Both the position numbers and the translations under genes were made by a program. A DNA stretch of 35,819 bases from Acidipila sp. (GTDB taxonomy: Bacteria > Acidobacteriota > Terriglobia > Acidiferrales > UBA7541): NCBI GenBank assembly GCA_010365215.1, contig JAAFGT010000039.1, positions 1 through 35,819 of the forward strand. Direction: 5' to 3'. Below, piece after piece: positions 7,469 through 16,314 of this stretch; positions within the stretch are counted from its first letter, which is position 1; every line of letters starts with the position of its first letter. The notes beneath the pieces are model-generated. The model was not told the DNA's origin. It saw only the letters and a program-made list of their open reading frames with translations, and made no database searches.

Positions 7469-8557
7469 ATGGTCACGCCGGCTCAGAATTTAACGGAGCG
7501 CCCGCACTTCACCGGGCGCAGCAACGCCAGCCAGCGCATTATTGCCGCCGGTATCGTTCTGGTGTTCCTCTACTACGCGGCGAGCGTGCTCACCACCATG
7601 GTGCTGTCGATTTTATTGGCCTACTTTCTGGATCCGGTAGTGGAATTTCTGGAAAACATGGGGTTGCCGCGCGCGCTTGGTTCTCTGCTGGTGGTGCTCT
7701 TAATGGTCGCGCTGATCGCCGGCGCGCTCACCGCGGTGTGGTACAAAGTAGAAAGTTTCGTTGCCGACTGGCCAAAATATAGCGTCAAGCTTCGCAGCGC
7801 CTCCCAGGTGGTGGAAAAACGCCTTGAGTCGTTCGAGCAGGGCGTAAGCACGATCTCGCCGGAAGAGCCGGAGGCGCCCGGAGCGGGTCGTACCAACGTA
7901 CGCCTGGAAAATGCACATCCCGTGCGCGGCTACCTGCTGCAGGGACTGGGCTCTATCTACAACGCGCTGATTGCCGCGACCTTCGTTCCCTTCCTGGTTT
8001 TTTTCATGCTGGCCGCCAAGCGCGACGTGTGGCACGCCACGCTACAGCTGTTTCCCTCCACGCAGCGTACCCAGGTTAAGCAGACGCTGGAAGAGGTGGG
8101 CTCCGTGCTGCGCGGCTACGTGATGGGCAACGCCTTCATCGCCGTGATTCTGGCCATTGCCTGCGGCATATTTTTCTGGGTGATGGGTCTCGATTATCCC
8201 GTGCTGATCGGCAGCATTTCGGGGGTATTGAATCTGGTGCCTTACTTTGGAACCGTGCTGGCCTCGGTCCCGCCGCTGGTGCTGGGTATCACCAAGTGGA
8301 ACAGCTTCCTGCCCTTCGGCACGGTGGTTCTGGTGATGGTGCTCTTTCACGTGTTTGCGCTCAACGTGCTTTTTCCGGCGCTGGTGGGCCGCCGCGTGCA
8401 GCTCAACGCATTGGCGGTGACGCTGGCCCTGCTTTTCTGGGGCTGGCTGTGGGGCGCGATGGGACTGCTGCTGGGCATTCCCATCACGGCAAGCCTGAAA
8501 GTGATTTGCGATCACGTCGAAGGATGGGAGCCGGTGGGCCGCTGGCTCAGCGCCTAG
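7469..8557 (+). CDS. AI-2E family transporter (UPF0118/PerM type)
   Basis: Integral membrane protein of 362 residues with the family layout: two to three N-terminal helices (about residues 24-90, with AYFLDPVVEFLENMGLPRALG), a hydrophilic stretch (about 95-150), then a helix-rich C-terminal half containing the typical GVLNLVPYFGTVLASVPPLVLG segment and a terminal GIPITASLKVICDHVE. Family members export varied substrates (AI-2, Na+/H+ exchange, other small molecules), so the substrate cannot be named. AGGGA lies 11 bases before the ATG. The stop overlaps the thiE stop on the other strand through a shared CTAG. Confidence 0.88.
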   Translation: MVTPAQNLTERPHFTGRSNASQRIIAAGIVLVFLYYAASVLTTMVLSILLAYFLDPVVEFLENMGLPRALGSLLVVLLMVALIAGALTAVWYKVESFVADWPKYSVKLRSASQVVEKRLESFEQGVSTISPEEPEAPGAGRTNVRLENAHPVRGYLLQGLGSIYNALIAATFVPFLVFFMLAAKRDVWHATLQLFPSTQRTQVKQTLEEVGSVLRGYVMGNAFIAVILAIACGIFFWVMGLDYPVLIGSISGVLNLVPYFGTVLASVPPLVLGITKWNSFLPFGTVVLVMVLFHVFALNVLFPALVGRRVQLNALAVTLALLFWGWLWGAMGLLLGIPITASLKVICDHVEGWEPVGRWLSA

Positions 8558-9300
8558 AATTTCAGGCGGATAACCAGCGCGGCCAGATCTGCGGCTTCTT
8601 GAAACAGACGAATTGCGGCAATGCCTGCGGCGCCCGCGCGATGGCACTCTTCTGAATTTTCCAAAGTGATCCCGCCAATGGCCAGCACGAGCACGCGCGC
8701 GCGGTCGCAGATCTCAGCGAGTTTTGCGATTCCCTGCGGCGTGCCGTATTCCGCCTTCGACGGCGTTGCGAATACCGGGCCAAAGAAAACATAACTGGCG
8801 CCGGCAGCCTGGGCGTCGAGCACCGACTCCAGCGAATGACAGGAGCGCCCCACCAGAAAATCCGCGGGCGCGTTACCCGACCGGCACCACTGCACCACAT
8901 CTTTCACCGGCAGCGAATTTTCACGCAGATGAACGCCAGCCGCACCGGCCGCGAGGGCTGCGTCCAGGCGGTCGTTGACCACGATGCGGCATCGCGGCGC
9001 GGCCGCCGCCGCGTTTTGGACCGCGCCGCGCACGGCGTGGTGAACCAAAGCGCGCAGCTCGCGTCCGCCGAGATCTTTTTCGCGGATCTGAATCCACTCT
9101 ACACCCGCGCGTGCGGCGCCGGCGATGCGCTCGAGCAAAGTGGCTACGGGGTTTTCCGGCGACGGAGCAAACGCGTGCCGGTCGGTCACGTAACATAAAG
9201 TTCGCGGGGGAATTTGCAGGGGAGCTGGCGGGGAAACCTGCGGGTACGTTTGCCCGCGTAGCAGCGGAGGAACCGGCGGTGGCGAATCAGATTGCGGCAT
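8554..9300 (-). CDS. thiE: Thiamine-phosphate synthase (ThiE/TenI family)
   Basis: TIM-barrel enzyme joining the HMP and thiazole moieties of thiamine. Motifs in order: LCYVTDRHAF, IQIREKDL, IVVNDRLDAALAAGAAGVHL, VGRSCHS, YVFFGPVFATPSK and LAIGGI. These are the ThiE pyrophosphate and substrate-binding segments. The protein is 248 residues from ATG 9300, which overlaps the end of the upstream small gene by 14 bases. The first 30 or so residues are a Pro-rich extension not found in the catalytic core. TenI-like proteins share the fold, but FGPVFATPSK with IREKD supports true ThiE. No other thi genes are in the window. Confidence 0.9.
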   Translation of the reverse strand: MPQSDSPPPVPPLLRGQTYPQVSPPAPLQIPPRTLCYVTDRHAFAPSPENPVATLLERIAGAARAGVEWIQIREKDLGGRELRALVHHAVRGAVQNAAAAAPRCRIVVNDRLDAALAAGAAGVHLRENSLPVKDVVQWCRSGNAPADFLVGRSCHSLESVLDAQAAGASYVFFGPVFATPSKAEYGTPQGIAKLAEICDRARVLVLAIGGITLENSEECHRAGAAGIAAIRLFQEAADLAALVIRLKF

Positions 9301-9526
9301 CAGCGTCGTGACGGCGAAGCAGGGCGCTGGCAGCGATGGCGATATCGAGCAGTCCAAGCCCGGTCACGGCACCGCGCAGGTAAGGGCTGAGCAGAAAGGG
9401 AATCAGCGCGGGGTAGCGATCCAGAAAGAAATTTTGATCCCAGAAATGTGTCCATGGCAGAGAGACCAGCAGCACACCCGATTCCAGGCAGATGAGGCCG
9501 AACAGGATGCGGGAGATGCGATTCAT
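9287..9526 (-). CDS. Small membrane protein, unknown function
   Basis: A 79-residue protein with two hydrophobic segments (about residues 6-26, ILFGLICLESGVLLVSLPW, and about 50-70, LRGAVTGLGLLDIAIAASALL) separated by an aromatic loop (THFWDQNFFLDRYPALIPF). It lies 15 bases downstream of the TPR gene and overlaps thiE by 14 bases, suggesting co-transcription and translational coupling. I do not recognise a family. Coding support comes from the tight packing and the membrane-protein composition. Confidence 0.7.
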   Translation of the reverse strand: MNRISRILFGLICLESGVLLVSLPWTHFWDQNFFLDRYPALIPFLLSPYLRGAVTGLGLLDIAIAASALLRRHDADAAI

Positions 9527-9541
9527 CGGCGGCGGGAAAGC

Positions 9542-12163
9542 CTAGCGCCGCTTCTGCAGGCCGGCGATGCGGTCGGCAACGTCGCGGTAATCGATGTTCA
9601 TCGCATAGACCTGAGTAAAACTGTCGAGCGCCAGAGAGCCTTCTCCGGCCAGTTCCTGCGCCACACCCAAATCGTAGCGCAGCGCCAGAATCGATTCGGG
9701 ATCGAGCCCCGGCACGCGCAGAGCTTTCTCGTACCACAGCGCAGCGATCTTCGGCTCGCCCTTGGCCATAAACGCCAAACCCAAAAGCGTGTAGCACTGC
9801 ATGGAATAGCGGAACGGCCGCCCGCCCTGCACCAGCTTGGCGACCTTCTGGAATTCGGCGATGGACTCCTCGCCCAGATCCATTTCGCGATAGGCGATGC
9901 CCAGGTTGTAGTGCGTTTCGATGTCTTCCTCTTCCTCGCCCATCTCCCCCAGCTCGGCGCGGAATTCGTCGAAAACTTCGCGCAGGTGGTCTTTGGGGGC
10001 GCCGGGGATTTCCTCTCCCGCGGGCTTGACGGCCACGGGAGGCTTTGCACCAGGCGTGCCTTCAGGAGCCGGCGCGGCCGCGGGTTGCGAAGCGCCCTCG
10101 CCGAAGTCGATGGTCTCCAGCTCCCGCGCCAGATCGGCCAGAATTTCCTGCGTCGAGACCGCTCCGCCGGGCTGCGACGGAGCAGGAGTGGATAGCTCGA
10201 GATCGTACTCGGGGGCTTCTGCTGCCTGAGCATCCGAGCGCACAACGTCAAGTTTCTGTGTGTCGTCGTGTTGCGCAGCAGCGTGTTCGGTTGCGGATGC
10301 AGAGGATTCTTCGCTCGAGACCGGCACGGTCATTTCTTGCGAAGTCGAATGGGCTTCGACCGCGCCAGAACTCTTGCCGCCAATCGCGGCCCAGTCGTCC
10401 GAGATGTCCATCTCATGCATGGCCGAGGACGCTGCGGGCGCTGTGGCCTGCGCCTGCGCTGCTTCGTCTTCGCTCTGCTCCGCCGCCGGGGGCGCGGTAA
10501 CCGCGAACTCGGGCGCCGCCGCGGCGGCGGGAGCTTCTCCATCGCCTGCCAGCTCCGACGCGCGCGTAAAGCGGCGCCGCAAATCGGCGAAGCGCTCGAT
10601 GCGGTTCTGATCGCCTTTGGCCTTATAGATTTCCTCGAGTTGCGCGGCCAGCTCCGCCGTGCGCCGGTCGTTGCCCGCGCCCAGATAGAGGTCCAGCAAC
10701 TTTTCGAGCGCAGCGGGATGGCCCGGCGCGCGGCTCAAAACATTCTCCAGCAAGTCGATGGCTTTCTGCGTCAGGTTGTAGCTCGAAAAGAGGTCCACAT
10801 CGGTGAGCGCCTGCGTGATGTAGCGCTGCGTCTCTTTTTCCGAGTGCGTGGCGGACTCGCCGAGCGCCGCAGTCTCCGCGCTTTCGGTGACCACCACTTC
10901 GGCGGGAGCTTCCTCTACGGGTATTCCTTGCGAAACCGAATCACCCTGGGCCACCGGCCGCATCGGCAAGTCCGCAGCTTCCAGCGGCTCGAGCCCCAGC
11001 TTGGTGCGCACCTGGCTCAAGCGGCGCCGGTTATGCTCATTCTGCGGCTCGCGTTCCAGCAACTGGGTGAAAACTTCCTGGGCCCGCTCGAGCTCGCCGG
11101 CGGACACGGCGGTATCACCGAGCTGATCGAGCGCTTCGATCAACCGGAAGGAATCGCTCGACTCCTGGTAGAGAACCACCAGCCACTCGCGCGGCTCCAG
11201 GCGCTTGGGCAATCTCTCAGCGAGGCTGCCCAGAACCTGCGCCAGGCGATCCTTCTCTCCCGCCTCGGTCATGGGCACGCGAATCGTATCTGCCAGGCCC
11301 AGCGCCTGGTCCGGCTCGCCCGCCTCGAGCAGCGAATTAATCAGATGCAGCCCAAGTTCGAACTTCTCCGGCGAAGCCGCCAGCACCTTTTTGGCGATCT
11401 CCACAGCGCGCGCGGGATGCCCGGCCTGCTGGTAAAGCTCGAGCAGCAGCGTGGTGGTGGCCTCTCCCTGCTCTGCGTCCGGCAGGGTTTCCAGGAGTTT
11501 GGCGCCGTCCGCCGGGCGGCCCATCGCGGCCACCACGCGGGCCTTCAGCATAATCGATCGCGGATTGGCCTTATCGAGCTCAATGGCGCGGTCCAGCAGC
11601 GCCAGCGCGGCATCGTGCTCGCCTTTCTCAAACACGCGGTGCGCCGCTACCGTATAGGCATGAGCGGCTTCCGACTTCTGCCCGATGGTCTGGTAAAGCT
11701 CCGCCAGCCTCATCTGCACGCGCAGGTTGTCCGGCTCCAGATCCAGCAGCCGGCGCAGCACTTCCACCGCTTTTTCCGGATGCTTGGTGCGCAGATGCGC
11801 TTCCGCGATCTGGATGTAAATCGGCCGCGCCTCGCTCATCACTCCCTGTTGCACGTACAGCTCGGAGAGCCGCTCGAGCGGAGCCAGCGCATCGGGGGAC
11901 AGCTTGGCAATCTTTTTGTAGATGGCGATGGCCTTGGTAATGAATCCTTCTTCCAGAAAGACCTGCGCCAGCTTTTCGAAATAAGAAGTAGCCTGCGCCG
12001 AGTCGCCCTGGCGCACGTAGAGATCCCCAACCGTCATCAGGGTCACCTGATCGTTGGGCTCCATCTTCAGGATTTGCTGGTACTCGCCTATGGCCTGGGG
12101 GACTTTTCCCTGGGCGAGGAGTTTATGCGCGGACTCGACATGTTTAATTTTATTGAAGGCCAT
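9542..12163 (-). CDS. Large tetratricopeptide-repeat protein
   Basis: An 873-residue protein made of at least ten TPR-like helix pairs. The N-terminal array (about residues 8-400) starts AHKLLAQGKVPQAIGEYQQILKMEPND. A low-complexity acidic Ala/Pro/Glu-rich linker (about 570-725) follows, then a C-terminal TPR block (DIETHYNLGIAYREMDLGEESIAEFQKV onward). There is no signal peptide or TM helix, so it is probably a cytoplasmic scaffold. ATG 12163 (MAFNKIKHVESAHKLL) is chosen over an upstream start because the repeat begins immediately after it and GAAGAG lies upstream. Similar TPR proteins occur with gliding or type IV pilus systems, but nothing nearby confirms that. Confidence 0.85.
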   Translation of the reverse strand: MAFNKIKHVESAHKLLAQGKVPQAIGEYQQILKMEPNDQVTLMTVGDLYVRQGDSAQATSYFEKLAQVFLEEGFITKAIAIYKKIAKLSPDALAPLERLSELYVQQGVMSEARPIYIQIAEAHLRTKHPEKAVEVLRRLLDLEPDNLRVQMRLAELYQTIGQKSEAAHAYTVAAHRVFEKGEHDAALALLDRAIELDKANPRSIMLKARVVAAMGRPADGAKLLETLPDAEQGEATTTLLLELYQQAGHPARAVEIAKKVLAASPEKFELGLHLINSLLEAGEPDQALGLADTIRVPMTEAGEKDRLAQVLGSLAERLPKRLEPREWLVVLYQESSDSFRLIEALDQLGDTAVSAGELERAQEVFTQLLEREPQNEHNRRRLSQVRTKLGLEPLEAADLPMRPVAQGDSVSQGIPVEEAPAEVVVTESAETAALGESATHSEKETQRYITQALTDVDLFSSYNLTQKAIDLLENVLSRAPGHPAALEKLLDLYLGAGNDRRTAELAAQLEEIYKAKGDQNRIERFADLRRRFTRASELAGDGEAPAAAAAPEFAVTAPPAAEQSEDEAAQAQATAPAASSAMHEMDISDDWAAIGGKSSGAVEAHSTSQEMTVPVSSEESSASATEHAAAQHDDTQKLDVVRSDAQAAEAPEYDLELSTPAPSQPGGAVSTQEILADLARELETIDFGEGASQPAAAPAPEGTPGAKPPVAVKPAGEEIPGAPKDHLREVFDEFRAELGEMGEEEEDIETHYNLGIAYREMDLGEESIAEFQKVAKLVQGGRPFRYSMQCYTLLGLAFMAKGEPKIAALWYEKALRVPGLDPESILALRYDLGVAQELAGEGSLALDSFTQVYAMNIDYRDVADRIAGLQKRR

Positions 12164-12328
12164 GAACGACTCTTCGCTTCTTTTCCGTGGCACTCTGCCG
12201 GGGAGCACCCCAGATGGTGCATCGAAAGTCCCGGGCAGCGAAATTCCCATGCGGCCAAAATCCCGCGTAACGGGAATGAGCTGATGAAACCTGATAGTAC
12301 TCAGCGCGGCGTGCCGGCAAGCTCCGCT

Positions 12329-12358
12329 ACGCTAGCACACGGCAAAAAGCCACGTCAA
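12329..12358 (-). promoter_or_regulatory. Possible sigma-70 promoter for the TPR gene
   Basis: On the minus strand TTGACG (12353-12358), an 18-base spacer and TAGCGT (12329-12334). It lies about 165 bases upstream of the TPR ATG in the otherwise empty 12164-12425 gap. The -35 is good and the -10 weak. Confidence 0.4.
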
Positions 12359-12425
12359 CGCTGTCGGCTCGATAGATGTCGTGGGCGTCAGCGTGAGCGC
12401 CGGTGTGAATAAAAGAGCGAAATCC

Positions 12426-13115
12426 TTAAGGGCTGCTGGCCTCGGCCGATACTGCCGAGGCTTCGGGCTCCAGCGGCAGCGGTTGCTGGCTGGCGTGCAC
12501 CCCCCAGCAGTTGGATTCCCGTACCGGCGCGTAGGAATACCGGTGATGGGGCGTGGGCCCGTGCACGCGGAGCGCCTCGAGATGCTCCGGAGTCCCATAA
12601 CCCTTGTTCGTGGCCAAATTATATTGCGGATAGATAGTGTGCCACTCGTCAAGCACACGGTCGCGCTCCACCTTTGCGATGATCGATGCCGCGGCGATAG
12701 AGAACGACCGGGCATCGCCGTGGATTAATGACATCTGTTCCACCTGAACTTCCAACGATATCGCGTCCAGCAGCAGATAATCGGGCGCCACGGCGAGCTT
12801 GCCGATCGCCTGCACCATCGCCTGGCGGCTGGCCTGCAGGATGTTCCACGCGTCGATCCGTCCGGACTCCACCTGGCCTACCGCCCAGGTGCAAGCGCGC
12901 TCGCGGATACGTTCGGAAAGCTCCGCTCGCCGCGCGGGGCACAGCTTCTTCGAATCATCCAGGCCGGGAATTCGCTTGGCAGGATCGAGAATCACCGCAG
13001 CAGCCGTCACCGGCCCGAATAGCGAGCCGCGGCCCACTTCGTCAACGCCGGCAATGCGCTGCCAACCCTGCCGACGCGCAAGACGTTCATATCTTGAAGA
13101 ACACATCCGGTACAT
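12426..13115 (-). CDS. rnhB: Ribonuclease HII
   Basis: Degrades RNA in RNA-DNA hybrids and nicks at misincorporated ribonucleotides. It carries IAGVDEVGRGSLFGPV (active Asp-Glu and the GRG substrate motif), LDDSKKL, the third acidic residue in YLLLDAI, and the late motif SIAAASIIAKVERDR...YPQYNLATNKGYGTPEHLEAL. It has 229 residues from ATG 13115; ATG 13106 and TTG 13136 are alternatives, and none has a clear ribosome-binding site. A Pro/Ala/Ser-rich tail of about 20 residues follows the catalytic domain. It is downstream of rplS on the same strand, as in many genomes, but separated by a strong terminator, so it likely has its own promoter or depends on readthrough. Confidence 0.95.
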   Translation of the reverse strand: MYRMCSSRYERLARRQGWQRIAGVDEVGRGSLFGPVTAAAVILDPAKRIPGLDDSKKLCPARRAELSERIRERACTWAVGQVESGRIDAWNILQASRQAMVQAIGKLAVAPDYLLLDAISLEVQVEQMSLIHGDARSFSIAAASIIAKVERDRVLDEWHTIYPQYNLATNKGYGTPEHLEALRVHGPTPHHRYSYAPVRESNCWGVHASQQPLPLEPEASAVSAEASSP

Positions 13116-13191
13116 TGTTTGCGGATGGTAACACAAGGAGAGGAAAGGAAAACGCGCGTTGCACGGAGTGTTGCCTGGCGAGGCACGTCAC

Positions 13192-13219
13192 GCGGCGGCC
13201 TGGCTGCGGCGGCCTGGCG
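13192..13219. repeat. 14-bp tandem duplication upstream of rnhB
   Basis: Two consecutive copies of GCGGCGGCCTGGC(T/G), differing only at the last base, between the rplS terminator and the rnhB start. Non-coding. Confidence 0.75.
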
Positions 13220-13225
13220 TTATAC

Positions 13226-13257
13226 AAAAAAAGGCCCGCGCAGGCGGGCCTTTTTTT
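13226..13257. terminator. Bidirectional rho-independent terminator after rplS
   Basis: A7-GGCCCGC-GCAG-GCGGGCC-T7: a 7-bp GC stem extended by A/T pairs, tetraloop GCAG, with T-runs on both strands. It sits 37 bases beyond the rplS stop. Confidence 0.95.
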
Positions 13258-13294
13258 GAAATTCAAAACATAAGATTCGAAACGGCGCGGCCGG

Positions 13295-13684
13295 TTATTC
13301 CGCGGCGGGTGTGGACGGCAATTCTACGCGGCCTTCGCGCTTGATTCGCGCGGCCTTGCCTTTGAGGCCCCGCAGGTAATAAAGCTTGGCGCGGCGCACG
13401 TGTCCGCGGCGGATCAGCTCCACCTGCGCGATGGTCGGCGAATGCACCGGGAAAATGCGCTCCACGCCGATGCCGAAACTCACCCGGCGGACGGTAAAAG
13501 TGGCCGAAGCCAGGCGGCCGCGGCGCGCGATCACCACGCCCTCAAAGGGCTGGATGCGCTCCTTTTCCTTGTCGCCATCGGACTCGCGCAACTTAACGTG
13601 CACACGTATGGTATCTCCGGGCTTGAACTCGGGGATGCCGCTGCGCAATTGTGTCGCCTGTACTTTATCCACGGTCAGATTCAT
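13295..13684 (-). CDS. rplS: 50S ribosomal protein L19
   Basis: A 129-residue L19 at the 30S-50S interface. Characteristic segments are [49 protein letters not shown] and [25 protein letters not shown]. The ATG at 13684 gives the usual start. It has its own strong promoter upstream and the strong terminator downstream, so it can be expressed independently of the ffh-trmD genes that precede it. Confidence 0.98.
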   Translation of the reverse strand: MNLTVDKVQATQLRSGIPEFKPGDTIRVHVKLRESDGDKEKERIQPFEGVVIARRGRLASATFTVRRVSFGIGVERIFPVHSPTIAQVELIRRGHVRRAKLYYLRGLKGKAARIKREGRVELPSTPAAE

Positions 13685-13742
13685 AAGGGAAGTCCCTGGC
13701 AGACCCGCTTGGGTGGGGCCGGCGCTTCAAAGGCAAACTTAA

Positions 13743-13771
13743 AGTATAGCGAAAACGGTGTTTGCTGCCAA
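13743..13771 (-). promoter_or_regulatory. Sigma-70 promoter of rplS
   Basis: On the minus strand TTGGCA (13766-13771), a 17-base spacer and TATACT (13743-13748): near-consensus, about 60 bases upstream of the rplS ATG and downstream of the HAD gene. Confidence 0.75.
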
Positions 13772-13814
13772 CTAGAAAACTGCCGCGCAGGCGCACAGGC
13801 GATGTTTGCGGTTG

Positions 13815-14504
13815 CTACGTCTTGCCGCCCGCAGCTAGAAGTTGTGCGGCAGAGTAATTCACCAAATCTCCGATACGTTCCAGGCTGATGTCAGCCGCGG
13901 GATATTCTTTGGCGTTTTTGGGGTCCAGCGCGTAGTGACCCTGGCGCACGAAAACGGTGGTGACGCGCGATTTCCAGATCTTTTTTACGGCGCTGAGAAT
14001 ACGAATTTTGTCATCGATCAGCACATAATGCTCGGCGGGACATCGTTTCCCGGTATCCTCCAGTTCTTTTTCCTTGTGCACGTAAATGAGCACGCGGCCG
14101 GCAAACCTCTCGTAAAGCCCCGAGCGAAAGATTTTGTGCGGCTGAAACACCACGTCGCCATCAGAAAATATCGATGTCTGCCCCCACTGCTTCACGTGCT
14201 CCACGGCATCGAGCGAATTGGGATAGAGACGGTTGGCAAAAGGATACTTCAGCAAAAAGTAGGAGACCGCCACCAGATGCTGGTCGTGCGGATGGTCCAG
14301 GCGATAACGCTGCAGCGCGCCGAGATAATCCGCGTAGCCCAGCTCGGTGCGCAGCGCTTCGAAAATCTTCCAGTACCGTTGCGTGCGCTCCTCGCCGATT
14401 TCCGCAGCCAGATGCGCACCCAGATCGGCGATCACCTGGTCGTTGTTCAGCAAGGTGTTGTCCACGTCGAACAGAAAAACAGTTTTTGCAGCCGCTGCGC
14501 TCAT
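13815..14504 (-). CDS. HAD-superfamily hydrolase
   Basis: A 229-residue haloacid-dehalogenase-fold protein, probably a phosphatase. Motif I is FLFDVDNTLL (nucleophile Asp13, acid/base Asp15). Motif II is probably the Ser in TSIFSDGD, with a Lys shortly after (QPHKIF). Motif IV is YVLIDDKIRIL (DD). An alpha-helical cap-like region lies between motifs I and II (about residues 20-100). Substrate unknown. It lies between trmD and rplS, which are adjacent in most bacteria, and has its own ATG 79 bases after the trmD stop. Confidence 0.85.
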   Translation of the reverse strand: MSAAAAKTVFLFDVDNTLLNNDQVIADLGAHLAAEIGEERTQRYWKIFEALRTELGYADYLGALQRYRLDHPHDQHLVAVSYFLLKYPFANRLYPNSLDAVEHVKQWGQTSIFSDGDVVFQPHKIFRSGLYERFAGRVLIYVHKEKELEDTGKRCPAEHYVLIDDKIRILSAVKKIWKSRVTTVFVRQGHYALDPKNAKEYPAADISLERIGDLVNYSAAQLLAAGGKT

Positions 14505-14582
14505 ATCCGGTCACCGTCCCCGCTCGTGGAATTGCCGGCGCGAGTTGCGCCGATGGATGGTCCTCAACTGCCTGCTCGCTGG

Positions 14583-15437
14583 TTATGTCTCGCCGCGAAT
14601 CTCGTCAAGCAGCTTTAAGTCTTCGGGCGTCAGCGCCGCCGACGCCAGCAGCTCGGGCCGGTTGCGCAGCGTCTTGGCCAGCGCCACGCGGCGCCGCCAG
14701 CGCCGTATCTCCTGGTGATGGCCGCTGCCCAGCACCTCCGGCACTTCCCAGCCGCGAAAAATCTGCGGCCGCGTGTAGTGCGGGCAATCGAGAATGCCAT
14801 CGTCGCGATAGCGCGGCTCGCCTTCTGGGGCAGCGATATGCGCCGCGCCGTCCAACGCTCCGTTGCCTGGCAATGCCGCGCTGACCGGCTCGGCAGCGCT
14901 AAAAGATTCGCTAAACGATTCGTTAATCGAAGACGCCTCGTTGCCCAACGCGCCCGGAAGCAGCCGGGTCACCGCGTCGATAATCATCGCCGCGGGCAAC
15001 TCCCCGCCCGAAACCACAAAATCTCCCACAGAAATCTCGTCGGTGGCCAGATGTTCCGCCACACGCTCGTCCACACCCTCGTACCGTCCGCATAACAGCA
15101 CCAGGTGTTCGAGCGCCGCAAATCGCCGCGCCGTGTGCTGCCGGAAGAGCCGTCCACTCGCCGAAAGCAGCACGATGGCCGTGCCGGGTGCCAGCGATTC
15201 CCGCGGCGCGCCGAGCAGGCCTTCCACCGCCTCGAAAAGCGGCTCGGGCTTGAGCACCATTCCTTCGCCGCCGCCGAACGGCCGGTCGTCTACGGTGCGG
15301 TGCCGGTCGTGCGTGGACGCGCGCAGGTCGTGGATCTGCACCTGCGCAAGCCCCGTCTCTCGCGCTCGCCGCAGGATGCCATGATCCAGCGGCCCGGTAA
15401 AAAAGTCCGGAAAAATTGTGACGATATCGAAGCGCAT
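14583..15437 (-). CDS. trmD: tRNA (guanine37-N1)-methyltransferase
   Basis: SPOUT enzyme making m1G37 next to the anticodon to prevent +1 frameshifts. It shows [13 protein letters not shown] at the start, [12 protein letters not shown], the knot segments [15 protein letters not shown] and [32 protein letters not shown], then [29 protein letters not shown]. At 284 residues it is longer than the usual 240-260 because the flexible linker after the knot (about residues 175-215) is expanded and contains a repeat (ESFSESFS) from a 12-bp DNA duplication. ATG 15437 fits the family; an upstream start adds nine residues. Confidence 0.97.
   Translation of the reverse strand: MRFDIVTIFPDFFTGPLDHGILRRARETGLAQVQIHDLRASTHDRHRTVDDRPFGGGEGMVLKPEPLFEAVEGLLGAPRESLAPGTAIVLLSASGRLFRQHTARRFAALEHLVLLCGRYEGVDERVAEHLATDEISVGDFVVSGGELPAAMIIDAVTRLLPGALGNEASSINESFSESFSAAEPVSAALPGNGALDGAAHIAAPEGEPRYRDDGILDCPHYTRPQIFRGWEVPEVLGSGHHQEIRRWRRRVALAKTLRNRPELLASAALTPEDLKLLDEIRGET
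14898..14933. repeat. 12-bp tandem repeat inside trmD
   Basis: GCTAAAAGATTC and GCTAAACGATTC are followed by a diverged third unit GTTAATCGAAGA. Period 12 keeps frame and enlarges the TrmD interdomain linker with SFSE-type units. Confidence 0.75.
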
Positions 15438-15470
15438 CTTGCCGGGTGAGTTTACTGCATTCAAGCAGGA

Positions 15471-16025
15471 TTAGGACTTTTCGTTGATCTCGAGAAGGCC
15501 TTCGGGAACGGCCACCTCGATCACGCGCGCCGCGGTGTCGATGCGCACGCAGATCTCTTCCGCCATGGGGATCAGCACCTCGCCCTTGGAAGTCTGCACG
15601 ACCAGGAGGGAAGCCTCGGGAAGTCCCCGGCCGGTGGTCTCGACGTCCTTGACGATTCCGAGCGGCACAGTTTCGGAGGCCCTCGCACGACGCCGCACCA
15701 CGCTGCAGCCGATCAGGTCGGAGATGTAATGGCGCCCGGAAGGCAGCTCGGCGCGCTCTTCGAAGGGCACCTGAACTTCGAATCCCGCCATGGTCTCCGC
15801 CTGCGAAATGGAATCGCATCCCACGAAGTGGAAGATGGCACGATCCTGATGCAGCCAGCAACGGCGCACGGCAATGCGGCGCGGCGCGCTCTTGCCATCC
15901 CAGAGATAAACTTCTTTCAAACGGGTAAGGCGTTCGGGAAAATCGGTGTGAATTTCTGCGGTAACTTCGCCGATGCGCCCTCGCGCTCGGATGGTGCGGG
16001 CGAGGGTGACCCATTGCTGCGGCAC
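15471..16025 (-). CDS. rimM: Ribosome maturation factor RimM
   Basis: 16S processing factor that binds S19 in the 30S head. Of 184 residues, the N-terminal RimM barrel starts VTLARTIRARGRIGEVTAEIHTDFPERL and the C-terminal PRC-barrel includes YISDLIGCSVV...PLGIVKDVETTG...LLVVQTSKGEVLIPMAEEIC. The GTG start at 16025 overlaps the khpA TAG by one base, so translation is coupled. Confidence 0.93.
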   Translation of the reverse strand: MPQQWVTLARTIRARGRIGEVTAEIHTDFPERLTRLKEVYLWDGKSAPRRIAVRRCWLHQDRAIFHFVGCDSISQAETMAGFEVQVPFEERAELPSGRHYISDLIGCSVVRRRARASETVPLGIVKDVETTGRGLPEASLLVVQTSKGEVLIPMAEEICVRIDTAARVIEVAVPEGLLEINEKS

Positions 16026-16255
16026 TACTCGATAATCTCCAGCGTGTAATGCTTATTGGCTTTCATCCCGGCCGCGCCCAGCAGCGTGCGGATGGCTTTG
16101 GCCGTGCGTCCCTGGCGGCCGATTACTTTGCCCAGGTCGCCGGGGTTGACGCGAATCTCCAGCACGGTGGCCTGCTCGCTCTCCACCGCGCGCACCTGTA
16201 CCTCGTCGGGCTTATCCACCAGCGCTTTGGCGATCGCTTCAACCAGCTCTTTCAT
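16025..16255 (-). CDS. khpA: KH-domain RNA-binding protein KhpA
   Basis: A 76-residue single KH domain with the GxxG loop in [19 protein letters not shown]. It sits in the standard place between rpsP and rimM. KhpA pairs with KhpB (encoded here at 22472-22999) in bacteria where this has been studied, and affects many mRNAs including cell-division and cell-wall genes. Confidence 0.95.
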   Translation of the reverse strand: MKELVEAIAKALVDKPDEVQVRAVESEQATVLEIRVNPGDLGKVIGRQGRTAKAIRTLLGAAGMKANKHYTLEIIE

Positions 16256-16314
16256 TGACGCTCTCCTGCCGCAGCAGCGCGGCGGGTGAAAGGCGCACTA
16301 GGCGAGAACGTGCG

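Noticed and set aside
10268-12412. Long plus-strand open frame (714 codons) opposite the TPR gene
   Set aside because: It mirrors the TPR codon pattern (Arg/His/Gln-rich), has no domain, and the minus strand shows clear TPR periodicity and family start.
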